From: Asinibacterium sp. OR53
Lineage (GTDB): Bacteria > Bacteroidota > Bacteroidia > Chitinophagales > Chitinophagaceae
Direction: 5' to 3'
DNA length: 64,000 nucleotides
Assembly: GCF_000515315.1 (NCBI RefSeq)
Contig: NZ_KI911562.1
Location: forward strand, 2,885,220 to 2,949,219
Shown here: in pieces, positions 9,777 to 17,737 of the stretch
Position numbering within the stretch: the first letter of the stretch is position 1
Layout of the letters: every line of letters begins with the position of its first letter
Program-made: the position numbers and the translations under genes
The notes under the pieces: generated by a model
Seen by the model: only the letters and a program-made list of their open reading frames with translations
What the model was told of the DNA's origin: nothing
Database searches by the model: none

Positions 9777-10634
9777 ATGAGGCAGCTCAAAATTGCAACA
9801 CAGATCACCAACCGAGATTCGCAGGCCGTAGAAAAGTATCTGCAGGAGATTTCCAAGATCCCTATGATCACTCCCGAGGAGGAGACTACACTGGCACAGC
9901 GCATCAAAATGGGTGATCAGCGAGCGCTCGACAAATTGGTGCAGGCCAACTTACGTTTCGTGGTATCTGTGGCTAAGCAGTACCAGCACCAGGGCCTTTC
10001 TCTTAGCGACCTGATCAACGAGGGCAACCTCGGTCTGATAAAAGCAGCCCAGCGTTTCGATGAAACCAAGGGTTTTAAATTCATCTCATACGCGGTATGG
10101 TGGATCCGCCAGTCCATTTTACAGGCGTTGGCAGAGCAGGGCAGATTGGTCCGCCTGCCTCAAAACAAAATTGGCACATACAACAAAGCCAACAAAGCCT
10201 ATATGGCTTTTGAACAGGAGCACGAGCGCGAGCCGTCTACCGAAGAGTTGGCCGAAATCCTGGAGATGAGCGAAACCGAGATCAACAACATCTTCCAGAG
10301 CAACACCCGTCACACTTCACTGGATGCCCCCGTACACGAGGCGGAAGATGTAGCCATGGGCGACCTGCTGGAAGGTAGCGATGATACCGATGACGACGTG
10401 ATGAAAGATTCACTGCGTGAAGAAATCCGCCGTGTATTGAAATCACTGAGTCCGCGTGAAGCCGAAATCGTGAATGCGTATTTTGGTCTGGATGGCGAGA
10501 ACGGGGTGACCATAGAACAGATTGGCATGAAGTACGACCTGACAAAGGAGCGTATCCGCCAGATCAAGGAAAGGGCCATCAAACGCTTGCAGAAAGCGCG
10601 CTACAGTAATGCATTGAAAGCATACCTGGGATAA
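9777..10634 (+). CDS. rpoD: RNA polymerase primary sigma factor (RpoD/SigA)
   Basis: Housekeeping sigma-70 factor of 285 residues, the short form without the large region 1.1 found in proteobacteria and typical of Bacteroidota. Region 1.2 starts at DSQAVEKYLQEISKIP; region 2 contains LINEGNLGLIKAAQRFD and the melting segment FISYAVWWIRQSI; region 4 has the helix-turn-helix with TIEQIGMKYDLTKERIRQIKERAI. It would recognise TAnnTTTG promoters such as those marked in this window. A strong terminator follows. The start MRQLKI is the standard one for this group. Confidence 0.96.
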   Translation: MRQLKIATQITNRDSQAVEKYLQEISKIPMITPEEETTLAQRIKMGDQRALDKLVQANLRFVVSVAKQYQHQGLSLSDLINEGNLGLIKAAQRFDETKGFKFISYAVWWIRQSILQALAEQGRLVRLPQNKIGTYNKANKAYMAFEQEHEREPSTEELAEILEMSETEINNIFQSNTRHTSLDAPVHEAEDVAMGDLLEGSDDTDDDVMKDSLREEIRRVLKSLSPREAEIVNAYFGLDGENGVTIEQIGMKYDLTKERIRQIKERAIKRLQKARYSNALKAYLG

Positions 10635-10660
10635 GGTTCTACAAAGAAACTGACAATAAG

Positions 10661-10690
10661 ACCCCTCTGTGAAAACGGAGGGGTTTTTGT
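10661..10690 (+). terminator. Rho-independent terminator after rpoD
   Basis: A nine-pair stem (10661-10669 with 10676-10684, one G-T wobble), a six-base loop and a T-rich tail (ttttgttt). It separates rpoD from trxB. Confidence 0.85.
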
Positions 10691-10726
10691 TTGTATGTTT
10701 GTTCAAATCTAAATAGTCTAAGTAGT

Positions 10727-11674
10727 ATGGCAAATGAAGCAACGGAAAAAGTACATGTGCTGATCATAGGTTCCGGACCTGCGGGTTATACCGCCGCCAT
10801 TTATGCGGCCCGCGCCAATATGAAGCCGGTATTGTACCAGGGTATACAGCCTGGCGGACAGCTCACCATCACCACAGAAGTTGAAAATTATCCGGGTTAT
10901 CCCGATGGCATACAAGGGCCTGAAATGATGGTCCATTTTGAAAAGCAGGCTGCCCGGATGGGCGCCGATATCCGTTACGGACTCGCTACCAAAGTTGATT
11001 TCTCCCAACATCCATACAAAGTGCAGATCGATGAAGAAAAATGGATCGAAGCAGATGCCGTGATCATCTGTACCGGCGCTTCGGCCAAATGGCTGGGACT
11101 GCCCAGTGAAGAACGCCTGAACGGTTTTGGCGTGAGCGCCTGTGCCGTGTGCGATGGATTTTTCTTCAAAGGAAAAGATGTGGCCATCGTTGGTGCAGGA
11201 GACACTGCTGCGGAAGAAGCTTTGTATTTATCGAAACTCTGCACTACTGTTCACATGTTCATCCGCCGCGATAAAATGCGCGCCAGTAAAGTGATGCAGG
11301 AAAGGGTATTGAATGCACCCAACATCAAAGTGTATTGGAACACTGATACTGATGAAATACTGGGAGAAAAGAAAGTGGAAGCTGTTCGCATCAAAAACAA
11401 CCAGACACAGGAAACACAGACCATACCCATCAGCGGATTTTTTGTTGCCATCGGCCATCACCCCAACAGCGATATCTTCAAAGGATGGCTGGATATGGAT
11501 GAGACCGGTTACCTGCTTACCACGCCGGGCACTACCAAAACTAATATAGAAGGTGTATTCGCTGCGGGAGATGTGCAGGACAAGAATTACCGCCAGGCGG
11601 TAACAGCAGCCGGCAGCGGTTGTATGGCGGCATTGGATGCGGAACGGTACCTGACAACGAAAGGACTCGTTTAA
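10727..11674 (+). CDS. trxB: Thioredoxin-disulfide reductase
   Basis: NADPH-dependent flavoenzyme that reduces thioredoxin; 315 residues from the ATG at 10727, which gives the normal family start just before the FAD motif. An upstream ATG at 10691 would add 12 residues overlapping the rpoD terminator tail and is unlikely. FAD-binding GSGPAGYTAA lies near the N-terminus, the redox pair is C139/C142 in ACAVCDG, and the NADPH motif is GAGDTAAEEA. A partner thioredoxin is encoded at 24755-25072. A palindromic repeat lies directly downstream. Confidence 0.96.
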   Translation: MANEATEKVHVLIIGSGPAGYTAAIYAARANMKPVLYQGIQPGGQLTITTEVENYPGYPDGIQGPEMMVHFEKQAARMGADIRYGLATKVDFSQHPYKVQIDEEKWIEADAVIICTGASAKWLGLPSEERLNGFGVSACAVCDGFFFKGKDVAIVGAGDTAAEEALYLSKLCTTVHMFIRRDKMRASKVMQERVLNAPNIKVYWNTDTDEILGEKKVEAVRIKNNQTQETQTIPISGFFVAIGHHPNSDIFKGWLDMDETGYLLTTPGTTKTNIEGVFAAGDVQDKNYRQAVTAAGSGCMAALDAERYLTTKGLV

Positions 11675-11680
11675 TTTTCC

Positions 11681-11767
11681 CGTCACCTTGAGCGAGCGAA
11701 GCGAGTCGAAAGGCCTCATGAAGCTTTCAGCAGATCCCTCGACTCGCTTCGCTCGCTCGGGATGACG
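11681..11767 (+). repeat. Long palindromic intergenic repeat, copy 1
   Basis: The two arms (about 11690-11709 and 11737-11758) are inverted copies sharing a 20-base core rich in gcgag/gaagcgag, framed by gtcac and gatgac ends. A related copy lies at 14804-14906. Such gtcatcctgagcgaagcgaag-type palindromes are common between genes in Bacteroidota. Here it could also end trxB transcription. Confidence 0.8.
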
Positions 11768-11786
11768 GTTGCAACAAATGATATTT

Positions 11787-12140
11787 ATGCTTTCAATACA
11801 TTTAAACAACCTCCTTTTTCACTCCTTTCATGGTTTATATGAAGAAGAGACGGTATTGGGCAATGATTTCAAAGTAGATGTTACCGTTTGGCACCAGCCT
11901 GCCCGTATTCCTGTCAATGCTTTACATGAAACCATCAACTATGTCAGGGTTTATGAGTTGATAAAGAAAAGAATGGAAACGCCTACTTTGTTACTCGAAA
12001 CACTGGCTACTACTATTGCGCAGGAAATACTCGCAACTTTTCAGCAGGCGGAAAAAGTCAAAATATCGATCGATAAATTGCAACCACCGATACGCGATTT
12101 TAATGGAAGTGTGGGAGTGGAGTTTGAATTAACTAAATAG
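11787..12140 (+). CDS. folB: Dihydroneopterin aldolase
   Basis: Folate pathway enzyme that converts 7,8-dihydroneopterin to 6-hydroxymethyl-dihydropterin and glycolaldehyde. The 117 residues match the FolB size. The N-terminal block LNNLLFHSFHGLYEEE and the mid-protein NYVRVYELIKKRM-type helix are family features, as is the C-terminal VKISIDKLQPPI strand with a conserved Lys. The ATG at 11787 gives the usual start; an ATG at 11778 is also possible. A TPR gene follows after 3 bases, suggesting cotranscription. Confidence 0.9.
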   Translation: MLSIHLNNLLFHSFHGLYEEETVLGNDFKVDVTVWHQPARIPVNALHETINYVRVYELIKKRMETPTLLLETLATTIAQEILATFQQAEKVKISIDKLQPPIRDFNGSVGVEFELTK

Positions 12141-12143
12141 TTC

Positions 12144-12899
12144 ATGAAATATAATTTAGTCGTATTCATTTTATTGTTCAGCGCAGCGACCTTGCGTGCG
12201 CAGGATGTGAATGTACTGTTGAAAGAAGCAGATAATTTTGAAAAGCAGCAGAAAGACCAGCCGGCATTGGATAAATACAAGGAGATATTATTGATATCGC
12301 CTGCTAATATCCGTGCATTGGTGCATTCTGCCGAGTTGAATTTATCGTTGGGCAGTAGGGTAACAGATAAGAACGGCATGCGCTTGTATTATGAGTCAGC
12401 AGCGGCTTTTGCGCAGCGGACCTGGCAGGCAGACAGCAACAATGCTGATGCGAATTATATTATGGCGCTGGTAGCCGATCGCATGCCCGAGATAGAAACG
12501 GAAGCGAAGAAAACAGCGGTTTATTTTAAAGATGAAAAAAGATATGCTGATAAAGCGCTGTTGTTGAATCCCCGTTACGGGAAAGCGCATTACCTGTTAG
12601 GCAAGTGGCATTATGAAGTGTTGACGCTGCCGCCTTTGAAAAAAGCCGCCATCAAATTCCTGCACGGAGGTTTACCACAAGCCGATATGGATTCTGCCAT
12701 TGCACACCTGGAACAATGCAAAACACTGGAGCCTTATTTTGTAGCGAATTACCTCGTATTGGCGAAAGCATATAAAGAGAACAGGCGGCCCGCACAAGCT
12801 ATTGAAGTATTGAAGCTCCTGGTAAGGCTGCCTGTTCGCACTGCCAGCGACCCTGCGCTGAAAGCAGAAGGTGCTGAATTACTGCAGTCGATGCAATGA
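12144..12899 (+). CDS. Secreted TPR-repeat protein of unknown function
   Basis: 251 residues with a signal peptide (MKYNLVVFILLFSAATLRAQ) and several tetratricopeptide-like helix pairs: ADNFEKQQKDQPALDKYKEIL near residue 28, a pair around NADANYIMALV, one at YADKALLLNPRYGKAHYLLGKWHYEV and one at YFVANYLVLAKAYKENRRPAQAIEVLKLL near the C-terminus. TPRs bind peptides or proteins, so a periplasmic scaffold or assembly role is likely, but no specific function can be given. It begins 3 bases after folB, which seems to be a positional rather than functional link. Confidence 0.75.
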   Translation: MKYNLVVFILLFSAATLRAQDVNVLLKEADNFEKQQKDQPALDKYKEILLISPANIRALVHSAELNLSLGSRVTDKNGMRLYYESAAAFAQRTWQADSNNADANYIMALVADRMPEIETEAKKTAVYFKDEKRYADKALLLNPRYGKAHYLLGKWHYEVLTLPPLKKAAIKFLHGGLPQADMDSAIAHLEQCKTLEPYFVANYLVLAKAYKENRRPAQAIEVLKLLVRLPVRTASDPALKAEGAELLQSMQ

Positions 12900-12900
12900 T

Positions 12901-13593
12901 TTAATTCTTGAACAGGTAACGCACACCAAAAGAAAGTGAATTCATCGAAAACCCGCTGAGCCCGGTTGAAAAACCAATTGCATCATTATAGGTCTTGATA
13001 GTAGAACCTCCTCCCGAAGTATTCTTTATATCACTGTGACTGTATGCCAGGTTCAGCAGGTTACTCAATTCGCAAGAGACGAGGAAGCGCTCGTTCAATT
13101 GATACATCAGTCCCATTGATCCTGATATGCCCAACATATAAGTATTGGTTTTTGTTTCGGGTGAACCGAAAGAAGCTGCTGCCGTACCTGTACCAAAGAG
13201 ATAATTGCCATACCCGGTTCCGGTAAAGCTGAGATAAAGTTTGTTGGCAAGGGGGTGCAGTTTGGTTTTGTTGACAAAAGCTCCCAGTGAATTTGTTGAA
13301 ATCGTCTGCTCAAAAGGGTTGCCTATATTGCTCCTCGAACGAATGTAGGAATAACTGATCCCTCCACCGTTCAATACGGTTGGGCTTTTAAACCTGGATA
13401 GTGACAGGTTTAGACTGAATGAGGTGTAGCGCTGATCGGCAGGAGAAAATGTCGGGGACGGGTAGGTTGACGTGTTACCACTGTTTGAACCAAATGAAAG
13501 CTGTCCTCCCAGCAATTTTTGTCCGGCCTTGAATTGAGCATGTACGCCTGACAGGATAAAAAGCAGGCAGATAAAGAGTAGCATTCTTTTCAT
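12901..13593 (-). CDS. Predicted small outer-membrane beta-barrel protein
   Basis: 230 residues from ATG 13593, which places a clean signal peptide (KRMLLFICLLFILSGVHAQ) at the N-terminus; a longer frame adds 18 residues ahead of it. The mature part is a run of alternating hydrophobic strands rich in Gly, Ser, Tyr and Phe, ending in FGVRYLFKN with an aromatic residue near the C-terminus, as in outer-membrane barrels. No enzymatic motif is visible. Function unknown. It converges with the TPR gene, with only one base between the stops. Confidence 0.7.
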   Translation of the reverse strand: MKRMLLFICLLFILSGVHAQFKAGQKLLGGQLSFGSNSGNTSTYPSPTFSPADQRYTSFSLNLSLSRFKSPTVLNGGGISYSYIRSRSNIGNPFEQTISTNSLGAFVNKTKLHPLANKLYLSFTGTGYGNYLFGTGTAAASFGSPETKTNTYMLGISGSMGLMYQLNERFLVSCELSNLLNLAYSHSDIKNTSGGGSTIKTYNDAIGFSTGLSGFSMNSLSFGVRYLFKN

Positions 13594-13685
13594 AGGGCAA
13601 ATTTTATATGCAAAAGAACTACATGTATATAAAATAGCTGCATTCACTAAATCGCTTTAACTAATATTTAAGTAATTAGCTATAG

Positions 13686-13825
13686 CTACTTTTCAACAAA
13701 TGCTTTCAGGCTTTGCCCGATGATAGATGACGATAGCTCCTGTCGTCTTTATTGGTAATGGCTTTCCAAACCCTGGATACCGGTGCGTTGAGCACTTCTT
13801 CAATAACGAATGGCGCGGTTTTCAT
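13686..13825 (-). pseudogene. Remnant of an AHSA1/SRPBCC-family gene
   Basis: Reading from the ATG at 13825, the first 28 codons give MKTAPFVIEEVLNAPVSRVW and then KAITNKDD, the standard N-terminus of Bacteroidota AHSA1/START-like proteins. The frame then degrades and stops at 13706. A second frame just beyond encodes GQSLKAFVEK and stop, matching the usual C-terminal end of the same family. The middle, normally about 100 residues, is missing. I read this as an internally deleted and frameshifted gene. It lies just downstream of the methyltransferase start-to-stop unit at 13832 and reads in the same direction. Confidence 0.6.
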
Positions 13826-13831
13826 GGCTAT

Positions 13832-14782
13832 TTATTTGATTAGTTTATAGCACCATCTTTTGAGTTTTCCTTCGAAATCGAACGGGGTAGTGGCTTTGGT
13901 AATGTCTTTGATATCGCTGGCATGAATAGCGCCGGCATCCAATTGAAAACGGGTGAAATTGGTGCTGAAATAAATTTGTCCGCCGGGCACTGTAGCTGCA
14001 AGCACATCGTTCAGCAATTCAACATGGTCTCTTTGTATGTCCAGGATATCTTTCATGCGTTTGCTGTTGCTGAAAGTAGGAGGGTCCATTACCACCAGGT
14101 CGAAACTTTCGGGGGGCAAGGTTTTGAGGTATTGCTTTACATCGGCATGTACAAAGCGGTATTTGTTAGGCGATTTTAAACGGTTGATGGCGAAATTGGT
14201 TTCAGCCCATCCCAGGTAAGTTTTGGAGAGGTCAACAGAAGTAACGGCAGTTGCTCCGCCTGCGGCAGCATACACCGAGAAAGAACCGGTGTAACAAAAC
14301 AGGTTCAATATGCGTTTTCCTTCACTTTCTTCTTTCACCATTTGTCGTGTGATGCGATGATCGAGAAAAAGACCGGTGTCGAGGTAATCGGTGAGGTTCA
14401 CCTGGAACTTCAATCCGTTTTCCAGCACGGTAAAAAAAGCATCTTCCGTATTCAACCGTTCGTATTGCCCTTCACGGTGCGACATTCGTTTGCGTTGCCG
14501 TACATACATATGATCGGTTGGAATACCCATGATCTCGCTGATCGTTGCCAGGCATGCATCGAGCCATGCTTCATGTTCTTCATCGCTCATACCATGCCTG
14601 CGCAAATATTCGGCCAGGTAAAGCTTGTCTTCATACAATTCTATACAGAAAGGAAATTCGGGCAGGTCGTGATCATATACCCGATAGCAATCTACCTGCA
14701 TACGCCGGGCTTGTTTGCTCCGGTGCTTGTACACTTTTGCCAACCGGTTACGGAACATGTCCATTTTATCAGTCTGCTGCAT
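13832..14782 (-). CDS. Class I SAM-dependent rRNA methyltransferase, RlmK/RlmI type
   Basis: 316 residues from ATG 14782 (MQQTDKMDMF); the frame extends further upstream but into a repeat element. The SAM-binding motif I is LNLFCYTGSFSVYAA, motif IV is DLVVMDPPTFSNSKRM and a C-terminal YFSTNFTRF strand follows. These match the RlmK half of E. coli RlmKL, which makes 7-methylguanosine in 23S rRNA, and the related RlmI. The region before the Rossmann domain (LNTEDAFFTVLENGLKFQVNL, then TGLFLDHR) is also characteristic. It lacks the RlmL half and the THUMP domain. The exact target base is inferred. Confidence 0.85.
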   Translation of the reverse strand: MQQTDKMDMFRNRLAKVYKHRSKQARRMQVDCYRVYDHDLPEFPFCIELYEDKLYLAEYLRRHGMSDEEHEAWLDACLATISEIMGIPTDHMYVRQRKRMSHREGQYERLNTEDAFFTVLENGLKFQVNLTDYLDTGLFLDHRITRQMVKEESEGKRILNLFCYTGSFSVYAAAGGATAVTSVDLSKTYLGWAETNFAINRLKSPNKYRFVHADVKQYLKTLPPESFDLVVMDPPTFSNSKRMKDILDIQRDHVELLNDVLAATVPGGQIYFSTNFTRFQLDAGAIHASDIKDITKATTPFDFEGKLKRWCYKLIK

Positions 14783-14803
14783 AGGACAAAATTGCAATAA
14801 AAA

Positions 14804-14906
14804 CGTCATCCTGAGCGAGCAAAGAACGTCATCCTGAGCGAGCGAAGCGAGTCGAAGGACCTGCTTGAACATTCGGGCAGATCCCTCGGCTATGCTCGGG
14901 ATGACG
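14804..14906. repeat. Palindromic intergenic repeat, copy 2, with a partly duplicated arm
   Basis: Inverted arms with cgtcatcctgagcgagc on the left and gctcgggatgacg on the right, related to the copy at 11681-11767. The left arm start is present twice in a row (14804-14820 and 14826-14850), and a further fragment (tcaggatgac) lies at 14919-14928. It fills the space between two genes on the same strand. Confidence 0.75.
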
Positions 14907-14933
14907 ACTTGAAATGTTCAGGATGACTTGTAT

Positions 14934-16136
14934 TTATTTCAATTTAGCCAGCGCATCTTTGATCCTTGCCCATGCTTTTTCAATATTGGGCATGCTGTTG
15001 GCAAAAGAGAAGCGAACGCATTTGGGTTCACCAAAAGCATCACCCATTACAGAAGACACATGCGCTGTATTCAACAGGTACATGCTCAGATCGGCTGCGT
15101 TCTGGATGGTCGTAGTGCCATCTGATTTACCATAATAAGCGCTCACATCCGGAAATACATAGAATGCGCCTTGCGGTGCAAAGCATTTGAAACCGGGGAT
15201 GCCGCTTACCAGTGCCAGCGTTTTTTCTCTTCTGCGGGTAAACTCTTCCGTCATTTCCTGTGAAGGACGCAGATCACCTACAAGGGCCGCTACTGCTGCT
15301 TTCTGGGTGATGGAGCAGGTGCCGCTGGTGAATTGCCCCTGTAATTTTTCACAGGCTTTCACAATAGCAGCACTGGCAGCGATATAACCCAAACGCCAGC
15401 CGGTCATGGCAAATCCTTTACTGAGACCGTTGATGAGTACCACGCGGTCTTTCAGATCGGCAAACTGCGCAATGCTTTCGTGCTTGCCTACGAAGTTGAT
15501 GTATTCATAGATCTCATCTGAAAGGATCACGATATGCGGATGCTTTTTGAAGATAGCAGCCAATGCTTCGAGTTCTGCTTTGCTGTACACAGCGCCTGAA
15601 GGATTACAGGGCGATGAGAACATGAACACTTTTGTTTTGGGTGTGATGGCGGCTTCTACCTGTGCAGGAGTTGGTTTGAAATCATTCTCCACACTGGTTC
15701 TGATCTCTACCACTTTACCACGGGCAATTTTTACCAGCTCAGAATAAGTTACCCAATAAGGAGTAGGGATGATCACTTCATCACCTTCATCCACCAATGC
15801 AAGAATGGCGTTGGCCAGGCTTTGCTTGGCGCCGGTAGACGTGATGATCTGATCAGGTGTATAATCCAAATTGTTATCGCGTTTCAATTTGGTACATACG
15901 GCTTCTTTCAAATCGGCAAAGCCGGCAACAGGTGTATAATGACTCCAGTTGTCGTTGATGGCTTTGATAGCAGCGTCTTTGATGTGCTGCGGCGTATCAA
16001 AATCTGGTTCACCCAGGCTCAGGTCGATCACGTCGACCCCTTTGGCCCTCAGTTCACGGCCCAGTTTGGCCATTTTAAGTGTTTCCGGTTCACTGAATCT
16101 GTTCAAGAGAGAAGAGAGTTGCATAGCTTCAAACAT
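14934..16136 (-). CDS. Pyridoxal phosphate aminotransferase, aspartate aminotransferase type
   Basis: Class I/II aminotransferase, 400 residues, cytoplasmic. It has DLSLGEPDFDTPQHI near the N-terminus, the conserved NPSGAVYSKAEL block, the DEIYEYI loop with the PLP-ring Asp, the Schiff-base lysine K240 in GLSKGFAMTGWRLGY, and the substrate-binding Arg in CVRFSFA near the C-terminus. These define the prokaryotic aspartate aminotransferase subgroup (alpha-family, AspC/AspB of Bacillus and Thermus type). An internal ATG at 16124 is an equally likely start. It diverges from the serine dehydratase gene. Confidence 0.92.
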   Translation of the reverse strand: MFEAMQLSSLLNRFSEPETLKMAKLGRELRAKGVDVIDLSLGEPDFDTPQHIKDAAIKAINDNWSHYTPVAGFADLKEAVCTKLKRDNNLDYTPDQIITSTGAKQSLANAILALVDEGDEVIIPTPYWVTYSELVKIARGKVVEIRTSVENDFKPTPAQVEAAITPKTKVFMFSSPCNPSGAVYSKAELEALAAIFKKHPHIVILSDEIYEYINFVGKHESIAQFADLKDRVVLINGLSKGFAMTGWRLGYIAASAAIVKACEKLQGQFTSGTCSITQKAAVAALVGDLRPSQEMTEEFTRRREKTLALVSGIPGFKCFAPQGAFYVFPDVSAYYGKSDGTTTIQNAADLSMYLLNTAHVSSVMGDAFGEPKCVRFSFANSMPNIEKAWARIKDALAKLK

Positions 16137-16199
16137 TAAAAAATAAAATATAGATTAATTGCTGCGTGAAGGTCGGAAAAACCAGCCAATTTTAAGCAC

Positions 16200-16207
16200 T
16201 AACTTTG
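16200..16207 (+). promoter_or_regulatory. TAnnTTTG element directly ahead of the serine dehydratase start
   Basis: TAACTTTG ends only 3 bases before the ATG at 16211. If it works as a -7 box, transcription would begin at or next to the A of the start codon, giving a leaderless mRNA. No clear -33 element is visible. Confidence 0.3.
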
Positions 16208-16210
16208 ACT

Positions 16211-17638
16211 ATGCCTCACGAAACAATTTCGGTTTTCGACATGTTCAAAATAGGGGTAGGCCCCTCCAGTTCCCATACATTAGGCCCCTGGCGCGCCGCT
16301 TTGCGCTTTGTAGAAACGCTCCGGGAACGCACCAGTCTTGACCAGGTAGCGGCTGTTACCGTGTTATTATACGGCTCCCTGGCCAAAACCGGTAAGGGGC
16401 ATGGAACGGATATAGCCGTGCTATTAGGACTTTGCAATGAAGACCCGGTGACCATCGATGTCAACAGCATCACGCCCCGTATCAATGCCATCCGCGATAA
16501 AAAGCAATTGATGCTGGGAGGAGAGCAGGTAATCGCATTCAACGCCGCAGAACAGGTGCAATTCCTGTATCACGAAACATTACCCTTTCATCCCAACGGG
16601 CTTAGCTTCCTCGTGTCTTTGAAAAACGGGGAAGGATGGAGCGAAACCTATTATTCTATCGGTGGCGGATTTGTAGTCAAAGAAGGGGAAGACAACAGCC
16701 ATAAAAATGCCGTAGAGCTTTCATTCCCCATTAATACGGCAGATGACCTGCTGCACTGGTGCATGAAAACAGGCATGGCCATCCATGAAGTGGTCATGGA
16801 GAATGAAAATGCCTGGCGCTCCGAGGATGCTACCAAAGCAGGTGTATTGCGCATCTGGCATACCATGAAAGACTGTATATATCGCGGCTGTCATGCCAAA
16901 GGAGAATTACCGGGCGGTTTGCAAGTGCGCCGCCGCGCGTTCGACCTGAATAAAAAAATGATACAGGGCCGTCCTTATACCGATTATGAAAGCTGGATGA
17001 AAGCGATTCGTGCAGGAGGGGAAGGCTTTCATTATATACTGGATTGGGTGAGTTGTTTCGCATTAGCCGTTAATGAAGAGAATGCCGCATTCGGAAGAGT
17101 CGTAACAGCGCCTACGAATGGCGCTGCCGGTGTGATACCCGCCGTGTTGCAGTATTTCGTTACATTTTGCAATGGGCATGATGATGACAAGATCATTCGG
17201 TTCCTGCTCACTGCTTCTGAAATCGGCAGCATATTCAAAAAAGGCGCCACCATTTCTGCAGCGATGGGTGGCTGCCAGGCCGAGATCGGCGTTTCTTCTG
17301 CCATGGCTGCTGCTGCACTCACCGAATCGATGGGAGGTACCCAGCGCCAGGCATTGATGGCTGCCGAAATAGCCATGGAACATCATTTAGGATTGACCTG
17401 CGATCCGATAGGCGGATTGGTACAGGTTCCCTGTATTGAAAGAAATACCATGGGTGCTATCAAAGCCATTACTGCTTCGCAGTTGGCATTACAAAGTTCG
17501 CCCGATTATGCCAAAGTGAGTCTCGATAAAGTAGTGAAAACCATGTGGGATACAGCTTTGGATATGAGCAGCAAATACAAGGAAACCGCCGATGGAGGGT
17601 TGGCGATCCATATTCCGATCAGTTTGCCGGAGTGCTGA
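16211..17638 (+). CDS. sdaA: L-serine ammonia-lyase (iron-sulfur, single chain)
   Basis: Deaminates L-serine to pyruvate using a 4Fe-4S cluster. The 475-residue protein joins the beta domain (start, with [16 protein letters not shown]) and the alpha domain ([18 protein letters not shown]) as in E. coli SdaA. Three candidate cluster cysteines are visible in the alpha domain: in GGCQAEIG (about residue 354), LTCDPIGG (about 396) and VPCIERN (about 407). The ATG at 16211 is preferred to a TTG two codons earlier. The TAnnTTTG element at 16200 suggests a leaderless transcript. Confidence 0.95.
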   Translation: MPHETISVFDMFKIGVGPSSSHTLGPWRAALRFVETLRERTSLDQVAAVTVLLYGSLAKTGKGHGTDIAVLLGLCNEDPVTIDVNSITPRINAIRDKKQLMLGGEQVIAFNAAEQVQFLYHETLPFHPNGLSFLVSLKNGEGWSETYYSIGGGFVVKEGEDNSHKNAVELSFPINTADDLLHWCMKTGMAIHEVVMENENAWRSEDATKAGVLRIWHTMKDCIYRGCHAKGELPGGLQVRRRAFDLNKKMIQGRPYTDYESWMKAIRAGGEGFHYILDWVSCFALAVNEENAAFGRVVTAPTNGAAGVIPAVLQYFVTFCNGHDDDKIIRFLLTASEIGSIFKKGATISAAMGGCQAEIGVSSAMAAAALTESMGGTQRQALMAAEIAMEHHLGLTCDPIGGLVQVPCIERNTMGAIKAITASQLALQSSPDYAKVSLDKVVKTMWDTALDMSSKYKETADGGLAIHIPISLPEC

Positions 17639-17737
17639 TAGAGATGTACAAATGACTCAATAAACAATGACTCAATGAAGGAATGATGGCCTTATCTCTA
17701 AAAAATCCCTAAATTGTCGGAATAGCAACTGCGGCTG

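Noticed and set aside
13594-13647. A longer start for the outer-membrane protein gene
   Set aside because: The added residues would put the signal peptide inside the protein.
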